Assembly: GCA_016841605.1 (NCBI GenBank)
Contig: JAENYV010000018.1
Location: 1 to 64,000, forward strand
Reading direction: 5' to 3'
DNA length: 64,000 bases
Source: Dethiobacter alkaliphilus
GTDB lineage: Bacteria; Bacillota; Dethiobacteria; DTU022; UBA8154
The notes below the pieces were generated by a model. The model saw only the letters and a list, made by a program, of their open reading frames with translations. It was not told the DNA's origin and ran no database searches. A program made the position numbers and the translations under genes. Shown piece by piece: positions 63,829 through 64,000 of this stretch (position 1 is the stretch's first letter; every line of letters starts with the position of its first letter).

Positions 63829-64000
63829 TTATCTGACAATTACGGCTTCAAAGCGGCAGGCTTCCCGGCAGATACCGCAGCGTATGCAGCTTTGAGCATT
63901 AATAGTCAGGGGAGAGCCCTTTTCGCCTTCGATAGCTTTTTGGGGACACAGGTTGCGGCACCGGCCGCAGCCGTTACATTTCTCCTGATCAATTGTATAT
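63829..64000 (-). CDS. C-terminal part of a 2x[4Fe-4S] ferredoxin-domain protein (NuoF-like), truncated by the window
   Basis: The visible 57 codons read YTIDQEKCNGCGRCRNLCPQ, then KAIEGEKGSPLTINAQSCIR and CGICREACRFEAVIVR before the TAA. Two CxxCxxCxxxC clusters are complete. This ending is typical of NuoF/HndC/HydB-type flavoprotein subunits of NADH-linked hydrogenases and formate dehydrogenases. A stand-alone ferredoxin is the alternative. Its 5' end is beyond 64000. Confidence 0.75.
   Translation of the reverse strand, partial: YTIDQEKCNGCGRCRNLCPQKAIEGEKGSPLTINAQSCIRCGICREACRFEAVIVR

Overview
The window looks like a chromosome segment of an anaerobic, low-to-mid-GC, Gram-positive-type bacterium of the Clostridia (Peptococcaceae or Syntrophomonadaceae-like). 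The reasons are the [FeFe]-hydrogenase maturation genes, many oxygen-sensitive radical-SAM enzymes, consensus sigma-A promoters, strong Shine-Dalgarno sites with many TTG/GTG starts, a YedE-type sulfur/selenium locus, and Firmicutes-style REP/RAYT remnants. Genus is inference.

Layout. 1-250: what looks like the promoter and leader of an rRNA operon leaving the window to the left. 252-5466: hydE-aspA-hydF-hydG, preceded by a ~170-nt RNA with a perfect consensus promoter and an intrinsic terminator. 5856-8713: copA-csoR copper efflux with a candidate CsoR operator. 8820-9370: repeats and a decayed SWIM-domain gene. 9377-14974: divergent adenine deaminase, SLC13 transporter, a methyltransferase-like protein and a KamA-family aminomutase. 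15230-17563: glnHPQ amino-acid ABC transporter. 17716-27615: a chemosensory locus (cheA-REC, cheW, cheB, cheR, response regulator; divergent MCP and REC-GGDEF diguanylate cyclase) resembling Wsp systems. 27631-32450: RND pump, adaptor and TetR. 32528-38338: HTH-Uma2 fusion, serine hydrolase, an unrecognised exported protein, a Fur-boxed DUF2325 gene and a TULIP/P47-like protein. 38433-38829: internally deleted RAYT transposon relic. 38840-41265: thi4-thiC under a TPP riboswitch. 41457-48894: ferric ABC transporter, FeoB-associated Cys-rich peptide, FeoB, FeoA and a DtxR-type regulator. 49102-51599: DUF5320 proteins, Fur-family regulator and a radical-SAM protein. 51812-56777: TusA, kinase-like, DUF3343-like, YedE, MoaA and a metallo-beta-lactamase-fold protein. 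56962-60481: ABC-2 exporter, Cys-rich 41-aa peptide, ArsR and YibE/F. 60852-64000: a second MCP, a NuoG/HoxU-like Fe-S protein and the end of a ferredoxin-domain (NuoF-like) gene.

How the parts connect. Much of the window concerns metal handling: H-cluster assembly, copper efflux, ferric and ferrous iron uptake, three kinds of metalloregulator, and Fe-S/radical-SAM enzymes. The most unusual regulatory signal is a duplicated TGAACATATGTCA-type palindrome embedded in three promoters (50535-50600, 51627-51697, 56816-56880). It appears to co-regulate the DUF5320 genes, a radical-SAM gene and the MBL-moaA pair. The strongest candidates for something undescribed are this twin-operator regulon, the terminated RNA ahead of hydE, the Wsp-like system with a degenerate CheB receiver, and the solitary P47-like TULIP protein beside a Fur box.
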